DNA of 36,890 nt from JASLCR01 sp036405515 (GCA_036405515.1 DASWXM010000021.1:1-36890), one strand, 5' to 3'. Numbered from the stretch's first letter, positions 1 through 7,841 are shown. Notes: a model not told the origin generated them from the letters alone. Numbers and translations are program-made.

Positions 1-980
1 AGCGGGACGCGAATATATTCATAATTTACTTTGCCAGCAGCTACAGGAAGTCGCCGAAGAAAATAGAAGTAGTATCGCTCTTCTGCTGTTGATTTTGCTT
101 TCGTTACCGAAGATATCTGCCCCACTTTAAGAGTCGAAGTAGTAGTCGTGAGGCCACCATCTTGATTATTCGGAGAAACCGGGCCAGATACACCGTATTC
201 CACTGCCTGTCCTTGCGCTTTCAGACTAGCAGCAATCTTCTCGAGCGACTGCGTAGGCTTCAGATCTTTAATGCTGCTGAACACCTGCTGCTGAACACCT
301 GCTGCGCTCTTATCAATCTTGTAGGTTACTGCTTCTCTCAAAAGTGACTGACGAATAATATGTCGATATTCATCCGGGCTATAGCCAATTGTATCCCGAG
401 TAGAGGCATCATACACTTCCTGTGAAATCCTACCGGTAACCGTATTGCGTCCAGCGTCTATCACTTTATCAACATCTTCGTTAGAAATAGTGACTCCCTG
501 AGCATGTGCAAGCTTCTCGGCATATACATCCTTTTCAAGTCCATCGAGTACGCGTCGCTTAAAGAAATCGAGCTGCTTCTTATCATCGCTCGCATTAAGA
601 CCAATCTGGCCAGTCCGACGTAAATAAAGCTCATGGCTACGGTATCGCATGAGATAATCGCTATATTGCGCTGACTGGCCATCAACAGAAGCTACAGGTA
701 GAGGCAATACACGAGCGACCCGATACATAAACTCGCTCGTATCTTGGGCCTTATATAGCTGCCACCAACCGGCCACGGCCGCAAGTATCAGTACTGCAAA
801 GGAGATGAGAATCGCATTGATGACAAGTTTGTGCCGTACATACTGGTGCGGATATTTAAACTTCCTTCCTCCGGCAAGAATCTTTTCCCGATGTTCAGCA
901 ACTGTCTCATTAGTAATACGTGCCTGCTTAACATGCTCAATCTGTTTTTTCTTACGTTTCAGGGGAATCTTTTTCATCAT
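1..980 (-). CDS. SurA-like membrane-anchored foldase (3' end outside window)
   Basis: About 326 codons are open on the minus strand from an ATG at 980 (or 977) and run off the window edge, so the C-terminus is missing. I translated this by hand. The protein starts with a very basic cytoplasmic stretch (about 45 residues). One membrane segment follows at roughly residues 51-72, and then an extracytoplasmic region. Residues about 95-215 resemble the SurA N-terminal chaperone domain: a VASVDGQ-like opening, alternating helices, and the GYSPDEYRHIIRQSLL segment typical of SurA_N/PpiC proteins. A PpiC-like rotamase domain appears to begin near residue 235 (VSPNNQDGG). The inferred role is folding of exported proteins such as the pilus and wall proteins nearby. 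The start overlaps the end of the PH-domain gene by 29 bases, so the two are probably co-transcribed. Catalytic prolyl isomerase activity cannot be judged from the part visible. Confidence 0.75.
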   Translation of the reverse strand, partial: MMKKIPLKRKKKQIEHVKQARITNETVAEHREKILAGGRKFKYPHQYVRHKLVINAILISFAVLILAAVAGWWQLYKAQDTSEFMYRVARVLPLPVASVDGQSAQYSDYLMRYRSHELYLRRTGQIGLNASDDKKQLDFFKRRVLDGLEKDVYAEKLAHAQGVTISNEDVDKVIDAGRNTVTGRISQEVYDASTRDTIGYSPDEYRHIIRQSLLREAVTYKIDKSAAGVQQQVFSSIKDLKPTQSLEKIAASLKAQGQAVEYGVSGPVSPNNQDGGLTTTTSTLKVGQISSVTKAKSTAEERYYFYFLRRLPVAAGKVNYEYIRVP

Positions 981-1491
981 TTCCTTCATCTATTGTATTT
1001 TGCACAGCATCCTGTAATTCGTTGTAAATTCTGTCTGGATGCTCGACTTTATGGATAACAAGATCACCGACAAATGTCTGAATGACAATCGTGCCATACC
1101 CAAACACCTCACCGCTAAAGCCAGGTATATTATAGCTTATGTTTTGTACCTTTGATAGTCGTAACTCAACGACATCTTTGCCGAAGAACCCGCGCTGAGT
1201 TACCTGCCGAAGACGTTCATTTGAGACAATGTAAACTGTGAAATACCACATAATAAAGTGATAGGCGAAAATAAGCAAACCGATACCGAGTCCTGCTAGT
1301 GGCAACAGAAAGAGTTCGAGCTTATCCTGCCAGATCAGTGGTGGTATTGAGGTAATCATAAAGGGAATCAGGAGTCCGTAAAAGCCTTTGCGCATTGCGA
1401 TAATATGTCGCCGAAAGATAAAAAGCAGCTCCTCACCGTCCCGCTGGCCGTCGAAGTCCCTCTCTATCTCATCTTTTCGCTTCCTGCTCAT
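952..1491 (-). CDS. Bacterial PH-domain (bPH2/YdbT-type) membrane protein
   Basis: This 179-residue protein has a charged N-terminus, two adjacent membrane helices (about residues 38-56 and 60-83) and a C-terminal soluble domain. The soluble domain has the bPH2 pattern: a YIVSNERLRQVTQRG strand-turn, then VELRLSKVQNISY and a GYGTIVIQT strand. That combination is typical of YdbT/YdbS-like bPH2 proteins, whose biochemical role is largely unknown; a membrane-associated scaffold is a common guess. The C-terminal tail is acidic. The start at 1491 is chosen because a -10-like TATACT (1500-1505) lies eight bases upstream with no Shine-Dalgarno sequence, which suggests a leaderless mRNA. The gene overlaps the downstream SurA-like gene by 29 bases. 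It is divergent from the tRNA gene. Confidence 0.75.
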   Translation of the reverse strand: MSRKRKDEIERDFDGQRDGEELLFIFRRHIIAMRKGFYGLLIPFMITSIPPLIWQDKLELFLLPLAGLGIGLLIFAYHFIMWYFTVYIVSNERLRQVTQRGFFGKDVVELRLSKVQNISYNIPGFSGEVFGYGTIVIQTFVGDLVIHKVEHPDRIYNELQDAVQNTIDEGNDEKDSPET

Positions 1492-1499
1492 GTACCCTC

Positions 1500-1505
1500 A
1501 GTATA
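1500..1505 (-). promoter_or_regulatory. -10 box of leaderless bPH2 gene
   Basis: TATACT on the minus strand ends eight bases before the ATG at 1491. Transcription would therefore begin at or next to the start codon. No Shine-Dalgarno sequence is present. The same arrangement recurs at ten other genes in the window. Confidence 0.5.
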
Positions 1506-1518
1506 CCAGAAATCATGA

Positions 1519-1524
1519 TACAAT
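1519..1524 (+). promoter_or_regulatory. Possible -10 box for tRNA-Arg
   Basis: TACAAT lies 17 bases before the mature tRNA 5' end, which is a suitable distance for a short 5' precursor. I see no convincing -35 element, so this rests on the hexamer and its position only. Confidence 0.35.
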
Positions 1525-1541
1525 AACGGAGGTCTATTCGT

Positions 1542-1618
1542 GCCTCGGTAGCTCAATTGGATAGAGCAGATCCGTCCTAAGGATAAGGTTGCAGGTTCGA
1601 CTCCTGCCCGGGGTACCA
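1542..1618 (+). tRNA. tRNA-Arg (anticodon CCU), CCA encoded
   Basis: A full cloverleaf can be drawn. The acceptor stem pairs 1542-1548 (GCCTCGG) with 1608-1614 (CCGGGGT), including a G-U at the first pair and a U-G inside. The D arm is GCTC/GAGC at 1551-1554 and 1564-1567. The anticodon arm is 1569-1585 with loop GTCCTAA, placing anticodon CCT at 1576-1578; it reads AGG arginine codons. A five-base variable loop follows. The T arm is GCAGG/CCTGC around loop TTCGACT (1591-1607). Discriminator A at 1615 is followed by an encoded CCA. Two oddities are G rather than a pyrimidine at position 32, and a G-A mismatch at pair 27-43. A terminator follows directly. Confidence 0.93.
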
Positions 1619-1622
1619 AAAT

Positions 1623-1653
1623 AAAATAACTCCACTGAATGTGGAGCTATTTT
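1623..1653. terminator. Bidirectional intrinsic terminator between tRNA-Arg and ndk
   Basis: CTCCAC (1630-1635) pairs with GTGGAG (1641-1646) around a five-base loop. The stem extends outward, after one A-C mismatch, through AAAATA (1623-1628) and TATTTT (1648-1653). The A-rich and T-rich flanks give a U-tract on either strand, which suits the convergent tRNA and ndk genes. Confidence 0.8.
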
Positions 1654-1667
1654 ATTTCTATAGTCAG

Positions 1668-2174
1668 CTACCGAGTAAATTTCTCGTTTACAACTTCATA
1701 GTCATAAAGCTCATTATCACCAAACCAGTGGCCGATTTCTTTTTCAGCCTCTTCTGGGTCACCAGAAGCATGAATAAGGTTTGGAATACCTTTATCTTTA
1801 CCGTCAGCATATTCAAAGCTCATGTGACTGAAGTCACCACGAATCGTACCCGGAGCGGCCGATTTTGGTTCAGTACCGCCAACCATTTTACGCACGAGTG
1901 CCACCGCCTCTACTCCCTCAAATACCATGGCGATAACAGGACCACTCACCATCATCTGAAGCGTGACATCAAATGCCTTCTCGCCACGACGTGTTACCAT
2001 CTGGCCAATGCCTTCGTAGTGCTTATAATAGTGATCCTTGTCGGGGAAAATCATCTTCGTACCAACGATCTTTAGACCAACACGCTCAAAACGAGTCAAG
2101 ATATCGCCAACGAGTCCACGCTGAACAGCATCAGGCTTAAATAATACAAGTGTCTTTTCGACAGTAGTGCTCAT
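1668..2174 (-). CDS. ndk: Nucleoside diphosphate kinase
   Basis: This 168-residue enzyme transfers the gamma phosphate of ATP to nucleoside diphosphates through a phosphohistidine. Visible family marks are the opening EKTLVLFKPDAVQRG with the ATP-binding lysine near residue 13, then APGTIRGDF. The active-site segment NLIHASGD has the catalytic histidine at about residue 135, and AEKEIGHWF follows. It is longer than the usual 130-150 residues because of about 14 extra residues between the GDF and NLIHAS motifs (SHMSFEYADGKDKG) and a longer C-terminus. A Shine-Dalgarno AAGGAG (2179-2184) precedes the ATG, and a TACAAT -10 (2203-2208) lies inside the 3' end of uppP. The gene therefore has a conventional short leader. 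It ends at the bidirectional terminator. Confidence 0.95.
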   Translation of the reverse strand: MSTTVEKTLVLFKPDAVQRGLVGDILTRFERVGLKIVGTKMIFPDKDHYYKHYEGIGQMVTRRGEKAFDVTLQMMVSGPVIAMVFEGVEAVALVRKMVGGTEPKSAAPGTIRGDFSHMSFEYADGKDKGIPNLIHASGDPEEAEKEIGHWFGDNELYDYEVVNEKFTR

Positions 2175-2197
2175 AGCTCTCCTTTTTGGTTATTTCT

Positions 2198-2989
2198 CTA
2201 TAATTGTACCAAAAGAGCGATAGCGATGACAGCCGCTAAGCCGAGCCTATACCAACCGAAGACCGCAAGACTATGTTTTGACAAAAATCGCATCAAGAAT
2301 CCGACTGCAAGTAGCCCAGAGATAAAGGCAACAAGATTGGCAACCACCAGCATCGCCAGATTCTGCTCCAAGTAAGCAAAGTCTTTCACAAACACCTTGA
2401 GCGTCACCCCTGCCATGATCGGAAGGCTCGCAAGAAAGCTATATTCAGCAGCAGCTGCAGGATTCAAACCCATCAGACGCCCCGCAATGATGGTTGAGCC
2501 AGATCGTGAAACACCAGGTATTAATGCCACCATCTGCGTAAGACCTATAGTAAGCGCGCGTCCTGGCGTCAAGCTTTCCCCGTCCTTTGTCTTTGAAAGC
2601 TTTGGTAACCGCTCTAAGACAACCATCAGGCCACCGACAACCGCCAGCGTAATCATCACGACCACAAGACTTCCAAAGAATGGCGACTCATCGATCCAAT
2701 CGGCCAGGATATAACCTACCACTCCCGCTGGTATAGAGGTAAGTAATATATTACGAGCAAGCTGGTATTTGCGTTCGATGAAAATCTGACGCAAAATATC
2801 AATAATCCGCATACGAAAATACACCAAGAGCGCGATAAACGTCCCGAGATTAATCCACTCTAGAAAAGTATGATCACTCCCCATACCGAATAAATGCTGC
2901 CCAATAACGAGATGCCCGGAGCTACTTACCGGTATAAACTCGGTTAACCCTTGCATGAGTCCGAGCACAATTGCTTCTACGATGTTCAT
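2198..2989 (-). CDS. uppP: Undecaprenyl-diphosphate phosphatase (BacA family)
   Basis: This 263-residue polytopic membrane protein recycles the undecaprenyl lipid carrier for peptidoglycan and wall-polymer synthesis. Members can raise bacitracin tolerance when abundant. Both family signatures are present: E17 and the SSSGH segment (residues 22-26) in the first half, and PGVSRSGST (about 158-166) with its arginine in the second. About seven hydrophobic helices can be counted, and the length is normal for the family. The ATG at 2989 has a TACAAT -10 box ending seven bases upstream and no Shine-Dalgarno sequence. It is divergent from the recombinase gene, and the two promoters are packed into a 47-base gap. 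Confidence 0.95.
   Translation of the reverse strand: MNIVEAIVLGLMQGLTEFIPVSSSGHLVIGQHLFGMGSDHTFLEWINLGTFIALLVYFRMRIIDILRQIFIERKYQLARNILLTSIPAGVVGYILADWIDESPFFGSLVVVMITLAVVGGLMVVLERLPKLSKTKDGESLTPGRALTIGLTQMVALIPGVSRSGSTIIAGRLMGLNPAAAAEYSFLASLPIMAGVTLKVFVKDFAYLEQNLAMLVVANLVAFISGLLAVGFLMRFLSKHSLAVFGWYRLGLAAVIAIALLVQL
2203..2208 (-). promoter_or_regulatory. -10 box for ndk, inside the 3' end of uppP
   Basis: TACAAT on the minus strand is followed by about 28 bases containing the AAGGAG ribosome binding site and then the ndk ATG. This gives ndk its own leader-bearing transcript within or after the uppP gene. Confidence 0.45.
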
Positions 2990-2996
2990 TATCTTA

Positions 2997-3002
2997 ATTG
3001 TA
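2997..3002 (-). promoter_or_regulatory. -10 box of leaderless uppP
   Basis: TACAAT on the minus strand ends seven bases before the uppP ATG, with no ribosome binding site between. It faces the recombinase promoter in the same 47-base divergent gap. Confidence 0.55.
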
Positions 3003-3024
3003 CCCTATAAAGGCGTTTTTGAGT

Positions 3025-3030
3025 TATGCT
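3025..3030 (+). promoter_or_regulatory. -10 box of leaderless xer gene
   Basis: TATGCT is followed by six bases (TAAGGT) and then the ATG at 3037. This spacing is the same as at several minus-strand genes in the window. The -35 region is not recognisable. Confidence 0.45.
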
Positions 3031-3036
3031 TAAGGT

Positions 3037-3951
3037 ATGGCGCATTTTACTTCAGAATTATTGATGGATTATATTGAGTCTCTCGAAGTTGAAGGAGGGC
3101 GTTCGGCACGTACCGCTGAAAACTACCGCCTCTATTTGGAGCGTTTTATTGAGTTCACTGAAGACATTGACGTTGCCAAAATCACTACGGAGGTCATACG
3201 CAAATATCGTCTCTGGCTTAACCGTCATAAAAATGACAACGGTGATGAATTATCACTCATCACTCAAAGCTACCACCTTATTGCACTACGCGGCTTTTTA
3301 AAGTATCTCTCAGAGCGAGACATCCCGTCCCTTCCCGCAGACAAAATCAAACTCCCCAAAACCGTACGTAAACAAGTTACCTTTCTTCACTTTGAAGAAA
3401 TCCAGCGGCTGCTGGATCAAATCGACTTATCTGCAGAGGAAGGCGTACGTGATAGAGCAATTATTGAACTACTGTTTTCGAGCGGCCTTCGTGTATCTGA
3501 GCTGGTCAACCTTAATAGAGATCATGTCAACACGAAACGACGCGAGTTTATGGTGCGTGGTAAAGGCCAAAAGGACCGGCCGGTATTTGTCAGCGATTCG
3601 GCAGCAAAATGGGTTGAGGAATACCTGGCAATGCGCATGGATAACCTTCCACCACTTTTCCTTAGCTACAGCCGAAACAACATCTCAAGCAACAGCGGCG
3701 ACTATCGGCGGCTTGGTGCACGCAGTATCCAGCGCATGATTAGTAAATATACTCGGCTGGCTGGCATTACCAAACATGTCAGTCCTCATACCATGCGACA
3801 TTCATTTGCCACCGACTTGCTGATGAATGGCGCCGACCTTCGCTCAGTCCAAACAATGCTTGGGCACAGCAATATTTCAACTACACAGGTATACACGCAC
3901 GTGACCGATGAGCACTTACGCGAAGTGCATGAAAAATTTCACAGCAACTAA
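3037..3951 (+). CDS. xerC: Tyrosine recombinase, XerC/XerD type
   Basis: This 304-residue site-specific recombinase probably resolves chromosome dimers at dif together with FtsK, which is also encoded in this window. The N-terminal SAM-like core-binding domain spans about residues 4-95 (SARTAENYRLYLERFIEF). The catalytic domain shows the full set of residues: R152 in SGLRVSEL, K176 in the GKGQK hairpin, H251 and R254 in HTMRHSFA, H277 in LGHSNI, and nucleophile Y286 in TTQVYTHV. Length and architecture fit chromosomal Xer enzymes rather than phage integrases. It is flanked by housekeeping genes, with no att sites or phage genes nearby. Naming it C or D is a guess, because reduced genomes often carry a single Xer. 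No dif-like sequence was recognised here. Confidence 0.9.
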   Translation: MAHFTSELLMDYIESLEVEGGRSARTAENYRLYLERFIEFTEDIDVAKITTEVIRKYRLWLNRHKNDNGDELSLITQSYHLIALRGFLKYLSERDIPSLPADKIKLPKTVRKQVTFLHFEEIQRLLDQIDLSAEEGVRDRAIIELLFSSGLRVSELVNLNRDHVNTKRREFMVRGKGQKDRPVFVSDSAAKWVEEYLAMRMDNLPPLFLSYSRNNISSNSGDYRRLGARSIQRMISKYTRLAGITKHVSPHTMRHSFATDLLMNGADLRSVQTMLGHSNISTTQVYTHVTDEHLREVHEKFHSN

Positions 3952-3982
3952 GCCTTGTGCTTAGAGATTTGCCTAAGACGTC

Positions 3983-5173
3983 TTAATTTACCGGACACTT
4001 ATTACTATAATCGGCAATACTCTTAGTGATAAAGAAATTCTTACACAAATCACCCCTTACAGTTAATGCTGCCTCAGGGTATTTTAGTGACGTTGCCTTG
4101 ACTGATACTCGTGCGCTGATGCGACGGAAGAGACTTGATGCTCGACCAGTTGAGTCAACAACTGCCTGTCCACCATCAAAAGCCACAGGATCATTGCCAT
4201 TTAATAGTTCAACTGTATACCGAGTCGGGCCATAAATTGCTGCAAGCTGTAAGTACATCTCCCTATTTCCAACCGATACGGTAGTGTCAGCCGTCTCACC
4301 AAGCAAGGTAGGCAGTCTTAGGATCGCCTGACAATGATAGCCGCTCGCAGGAGCCGCGACACTACATGAGGCGGGAGATGGAACATTAGTACCTGCACGC
4401 ATACCGCTGCTCCAGTTTAGTGCGGCAGCACTATTGCTCTCATTTGGGTACAGGAATGCTGTGTGTGCATCCGAGTCACCTGTACTGTCAAATCGATCTA
4501 GTTGAATATTTCTCTTCTTGAATTGAATCAACTGGGCCCTGAGTACGGGTGGAGATTTCCTGCTTGCAGCACTATTACTCCAGCTGTTTTTAGTTAGTAG
4601 CGCAAAAGCATTATTTACAGGATCCGGTGAAACTGGAAATCCAGTTGTCGCAGCCGGATTATCTTTCGTGACATCTTCATTAGAAAACCAGCTGATCTTG
4701 ACTCGATCAAAGGTGCCCGCCGGCTGTAGACGAATAACATTTCCGCCGCTATCTCCGTCAAGCCGACCTCGATAGTCTGGATTATTCGTTTTTACTTTTA
4801 CGCAGGTATATGCTTGATTAAGCGACGGATCACTCCCTACCTGCACCTCTCCATTCGTAAAGGTAGACACATTGACTGCCCCTAAAAACTCACACTTCTG
4901 GGAGTCGGAGGCAAATCTACTCCTGAGGGTATTGCAGCCGTCAGTATCCTTGCCTTCACACTTTGAAAGTGCGACAAGTGCACGCTTTGCATCCTCAACA
5001 CCTGCCAATGCTGCATCATAGGCACTTTGCGACAGATCGTTCGTACTCGCCTGTTGTTGATTGCGCACCATCAGCTGGACGAAGCTTGTTGTTGCAACCG
5101 TAAGGAGTAATGCAGTAAATATAACAATAAATATCGATACCCCACCTCGCTCAGACTGTCTCACTATTCTCAT
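3983..5173 (-). CDS. PilX/GspK-like minor pilin
   Basis: This 396-residue secreted protein has a prepilin-like N-terminus: a short basic leader ending in GG, then a hydrophobic helix (VSIFIVIFTALLL). If cleavage is after the glycine, position +5 is isoleucine, so the usual glutamate is missing. Lack of Glu5 is characteristic of PilX and GspK, which cap the pilus tip complex. The segment ASTNDLSQSAYDAALAGVEDA after the helix is also typical of PilX proteins. The large C-terminal domain contains about eight cysteines, suggesting disulfides. It is the last gene of the pilus cluster; its ATG overlaps the TGA of the preceding minor pilin (ATGA, 5170-5173), so translation is coupled. The gene is convergent with xer, with only 31 bases between and no strong terminator. 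Confidence 0.75.
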   Translation of the reverse strand: MRIVRQSERGGVSIFIVIFTALLLTVATTSFVQLMVRNQQQASTNDLSQSAYDAALAGVEDAKRALVALSKCEGKDTDGCNTLRSRFASDSQKCEFLGAVNVSTFTNGEVQVGSDPSLNQAYTCVKVKTNNPDYRGRLDGDSGGNVIRLQPAGTFDRVKISWFSNEDVTKDNPAATTGFPVSPDPVNNAFALLTKNSWSNSAASRKSPPVLRAQLIQFKKRNIQLDRFDSTGDSDAHTAFLYPNESNSAAALNWSSGMRAGTNVPSPASCSVAAPASGYHCQAILRLPTLLGETADTTVSVGNREMYLQLAAIYGPTRYTVELLNGNDPVAFDGGQAVVDSTGRASSLFRRISARVSVKATSLKYPEAALTVRGDLCKNFFITKSIADYSNKCPVN

Positions 5174-5886
5174 TCCTCTCCTCCATCACCTGATCGCACA
5201 ATAAACGCGAACTCATTAACTGCACAAAATTCCTGTTTTGCACTTGCCGGTGGCAAGCACGTATCGTTACTGTCGATCAAGTCACTCGTATTTGTTCCTA
5301 TGACAAATGTTACTCTATACAATGCCTGAGTTTTATCTCCATCAATACCGTTTTCTGTGTCCGTGCCGCCAATGGAGTGAAAAGAGAACTTACGGATCAC
5401 TAGTGACTGGTCCTGAGTATCAATTAGATTAGTTATCTTATTACTTGCAGGCCACACTCCCGTCGGAGGACTCATTCCACCTCCTCCTGCCGGCGACTGA
5501 TCACAATAATCTTTCTTAGAACCATTAAACTTTGCAAAACCAACATTCTTGGTATTGTCAGCATTCCTCTTGTCAGCAAGTGTCCATGCATAGACGATAC
5601 CATCAACACAAAGTCGATCAGTAGTCCTGCTATCCTGCACGACATTCGAAACAGAACCAACTGTTTCGGTAGGTGCTGTAGAGAGTCGGCGCTGAATCTC
5701 ACTCGAGATCAATTGTCCCGATTCGTTCACCTCGCGCAGCGTGAGACCTTTGTTGTAAATCATGGTCACCTGCAAGATCAGCAGTGTTATCATGAGAAGC
5801 AGTATCACAAGAAACGACATAGCTAGCATCAACTCTACCAGAGTGAAACCCTTGGCTTGCTGCAATCGCCGCCTCATACTATCCAT
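5170..5886 (-). CDS. PilW/PilJ-like minor pilin
   Basis: This 238-residue protein carries a class III prepilin signal: a basic leader, KG at the cleavage site and FTLVELMLAMSFLVILLL with Glu at +5. The following amphipathic helix (REVNESGQLISSEIQRRL) is typical of PilW/GspJ minor pilins. The remaining 150 residues form a secreted domain with several cysteines. It is expected to be cleaved and methylated by the cluster's prepilin peptidase and to assemble in the initiating tip complex with the neighbouring minor pilins. It overlaps the upstream gene by eight bases and the downstream gene by four, so it belongs to a tightly coupled operon. M1 or M4 could be used as the start. Confidence 0.8.
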   Translation of the reverse strand: MDSMRRRLQQAKGFTLVELMLAMSFLVILLLMITLLILQVTMIYNKGLTLREVNESGQLISSEIQRRLSTAPTETVGSVSNVVQDSRTTDRLCVDGIVYAWTLADKRNADNTKNVGFAKFNGSKKDYCDQSPAGGGGMSPPTGVWPASNKITNLIDTQDQSLVIRKFSFHSIGGTDTENGIDGDKTQALYRVTFVIGTNTSDLIDSNDTCLPPASAKQEFCAVNEFAFIVRSGDGGEE

Positions 5887-7087
5887 CCACCTTCGTGAGA
5901 GTTATACTCTTAATCTTGAAATCAGGGTCATGCGACAAATTACCATCGAAGAACTGATTATTAGACCACCGGATACCAAGATTATCACCAGGCTGTAGCG
6001 TAATACTAAATACCGCTACACCACCGGCTCCTTGGTTTAATGGTGCGTCGATACTCACCGTTTGCCATGCACAACTTGATTGACTACCAATACAAGCAGT
6101 TAGGGCATACTTATATGGCACTGATGTCGGTATACTATCCCTTTGTCCCGTGCCGCACAATGCATCCTCATACTCAACCTCTACTTTATATGTACCGCCC
6201 TCACCCTCAGAGATAGCAGGGTTGTAAATGGTATCGTAATTTGTACAGCTATAGATCGATGCATCCGGTGTGTTGCACGCATATGTTGTATTAGGATTGG
6301 CAAAGAGCGCATTACCGGTTGGATTTGAATTGCTCTCGACTGGATTTTGCGACTGACACATGAGAGCCTGACTACCACTCAGCACCTTAGGTACAGCAAT
6401 CAAATCATCATCCGGATCTGCCTGGTCGGCACCGCTGAAGTCTTGGTCATCGAGTACATCATATAGTTTCACTATCGTCTCAAGCTGCATTGGCGTACTC
6501 AGACCTGGACCATCCCAGCAAGCACGAATACGGAAAACATATGCGCCTACCTTTGCCTGCGCGGCATTGTTTACCCTATCAATCCCTTCCGTAGAGGGCT
6601 CTATCCATATACCATACGCCATGTATTTACCTAGGTCAGGATCTACCTCCATTACCTGCGCATACGGAGGTGTAGCACTATTAGTACCCGCCAAATCGTA
6701 CTGCGTATCCTCGCCGCTATCGATAACTTTCAATGGATCGCTCGGTGTAAGCGCAAACGATTCATTGCGCATATCCCCGGCTGTAGGACATCCGCCATTT
6801 GTGGAAGCCGGGTTACCTGTTGCATTTTCCGCCCTCTCCGCAATAGAAGCCCACATAGTATCTTGTGGCGTCTTGCTCTTGGCTGCAGCCTCATGTAGTA
6901 CGCGTAGCATATCGGCCTGCGCATCAATCTCCTGACGTACTAGTGTAATCTCGACCGCACGCTGAGCTGCATTGACACTCTGATTCATGAGTGTCAGTGT
7001 GACAGTAGCAAGCAGGCTAAATATAGTCACGGCGAGTAGGACCTCGATAATCGTATCTCCCGATGTTAGCCTTGGTCGTCTTAGCAT
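5879..7087 (-). CDS. PilV/GspI-like large minor pilin
   Basis: This 402-residue protein begins with a prepilin signal in which cleavage would fall after SG, giving DTIIEVLLAVTIFSLLA. Glu is correctly at +5, but position +1 is Asp rather than the usual Phe or Met. The segment after the helix (MNQSVNAAQRAVEITLVRQE) matches the PilV-type pattern. The C-terminal part is far larger than the usual 100-200 residues. Residues about 280-400 look like a beta-rich domain with an NLGIRWSNNQFF segment, perhaps carbohydrate- or surface-binding, although I do not recognise a named family. It overlaps both neighbouring minor pilin genes by 7-8 bases. Cysteines are numerous, which is consistent with a disulfide-stabilised extracellular domain. 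Confidence 0.75.
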   Translation of the reverse strand: MLRRPRLTSGDTIIEVLLAVTIFSLLATVTLTLMNQSVNAAQRAVEITLVRQEIDAQADMLRVLHEAAAKSKTPQDTMWASIAERAENATGNPASTNGGCPTAGDMRNESFALTPSDPLKVIDSGEDTQYDLAGTNSATPPYAQVMEVDPDLGKYMAYGIWIEPSTEGIDRVNNAAQAKVGAYVFRIRACWDGPGLSTPMQLETIVKLYDVLDDQDFSGADQADPDDDLIAVPKVLSGSQALMCQSQNPVESNSNPTGNALFANPNTTYACNTPDASIYSCTNYDTIYNPAISEGEGGTYKVEVEYEDALCGTGQRDSIPTSVPYKYALTACIGSQSSCAWQTVSIDAPLNQGAGGVAVFSITLQPGDNLGIRWSNNQFFDGNLSHDPDFKIKSITLTKVDG

Positions 7088-7827
7088 CCTGCCTCCGTGG
7101 TGACACCATTTTGCGACGAAGCAAAGGCACGGATAATCACTTTCATCCTTTGCCCAGAGAAGACCGTACCAGAATCAAGACACATATCAATTTGCTGGTC
7201 TTCCGTACCGTTTGTGAGAAGCGTGTTCAGATCATCAGTAGAGGTTGTTGTCGCATAGGTATGTGCCGTGCCGTCGAGCGGTGAACGGATAATTGCTATG
7301 CTAAAATCCTCACCAAATGATGCCCCGTTCTCATTATCAAACTCCGCGCCCCATGGCACTGTCAGTTCAGAGCTCGATAACCCAAGGTCAACCGATGTTA
7401 CCTTTGCCTTGTAGTGTTCTTCTCCGAGTAGCTCAAGTAGTGATGATGGTTGCGGTGAGGCAGGTATCGGTGCCTCATACCCAATAATTGGCTGCACTGT
7501 CAGCTTCGTGCCATTCTGGCCTGTCGTTTTAACGGAAATAAATCGCCCAAGCAGCACACAATCAGATTGCCCTCTCGGCTCGCTTCCCGGTTCTGCTTCG
7601 GCATCACTAGTACACTGGAGCTCGCTACTGCGCTCGTTTTCCACGTTATACACCAGATTGTACTGCTGCTGCAAAAAAGACTGCAATGTAACTACACTGT
7701 CGCGGTAACGCTCGGTATTAACACGAGACACCCATCCTGTCATCAGTAGTGCAGCAAGCAACCCTGAAATTGCCAAAAACAGCATTACTTCAATGATCGT
7801 AAAACCGCGTTGTGTTGCTTTGCCCAT
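7081..7827 (-). CDS. FimT/GspH-like minor pilin
   Basis: This 248-residue protein has the prepilin signal RG|FTIIEVMLFLAISGLLAALLM with Glu at +5. After it comes a VSRVNTERYRDSVVTLQSFLQQ helix typical of GspH/FimT. It opens a four-gene minor pilin operon (7827 down to 3983) in which all junctions overlap. A TATAAT box ends eight bases before the ATG and lies within the last codons of pilD, so this operon appears to have its own leaderless promoter in addition to any read-through. The soluble domain contains four cysteines, including the final residue. I infer a role in priming pilus assembly; the sequence does not tell which minor pilin sits at the tip. Confidence 0.8.
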   Translation of the reverse strand: MGKATQRGFTIIEVMLFLAISGLLAALLMTGWVSRVNTERYRDSVVTLQSFLQQQYNLVYNVENERSSELQCTSDAEAEPGSEPRGQSDCVLLGRFISVKTTGQNGTKLTVQPIIGYEAPIPASPQPSSLLELLGEEHYKAKVTSVDLGLSSSELTVPWGAEFDNENGASFGEDFSIAIIRSPLDGTAHTYATTTSTDDLNTLLTNGTEDQQIDMCLDSGTVFSGQRMKVIIRAFASSQNGVTTEAGC

Positions 7828-7835
7828 TTGGGTTC

Positions 7836-7841
7836 ATTATA
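7836..7841 (-). promoter_or_regulatory. -10 box of the minor pilin operon
   Basis: TATAAT on the minus strand ends eight bases before the ATG at 7827 and overlaps the stop codon of pilD. No Shine-Dalgarno sequence lies between. This suggests separate leaderless transcription of the minor pilins. Confidence 0.55.

Noticed and set aside
3037..3951. Possible integrase of a mobile element
   Set aside because: Length, motifs and housekeeping neighbours fit a chromosomal Xer enzyme; no att duplications, excisionase or phage genes are nearby.
3952..3984. Terminator between convergent xer and the PilX-like gene
   Set aside because: Only a 5-bp CTTAG/CTAAG pairing and the small palindrome AAGACGTCTT are present, with no U-tract; too weak to call.
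5170..5173. Possible recoding of TGA as glycine, as in some related phyla
   Set aside because: TGA ends the PilW-like gene at exactly the position expected and overlaps the next ATG; conserved proteins in the window have normal lengths under the standard code.
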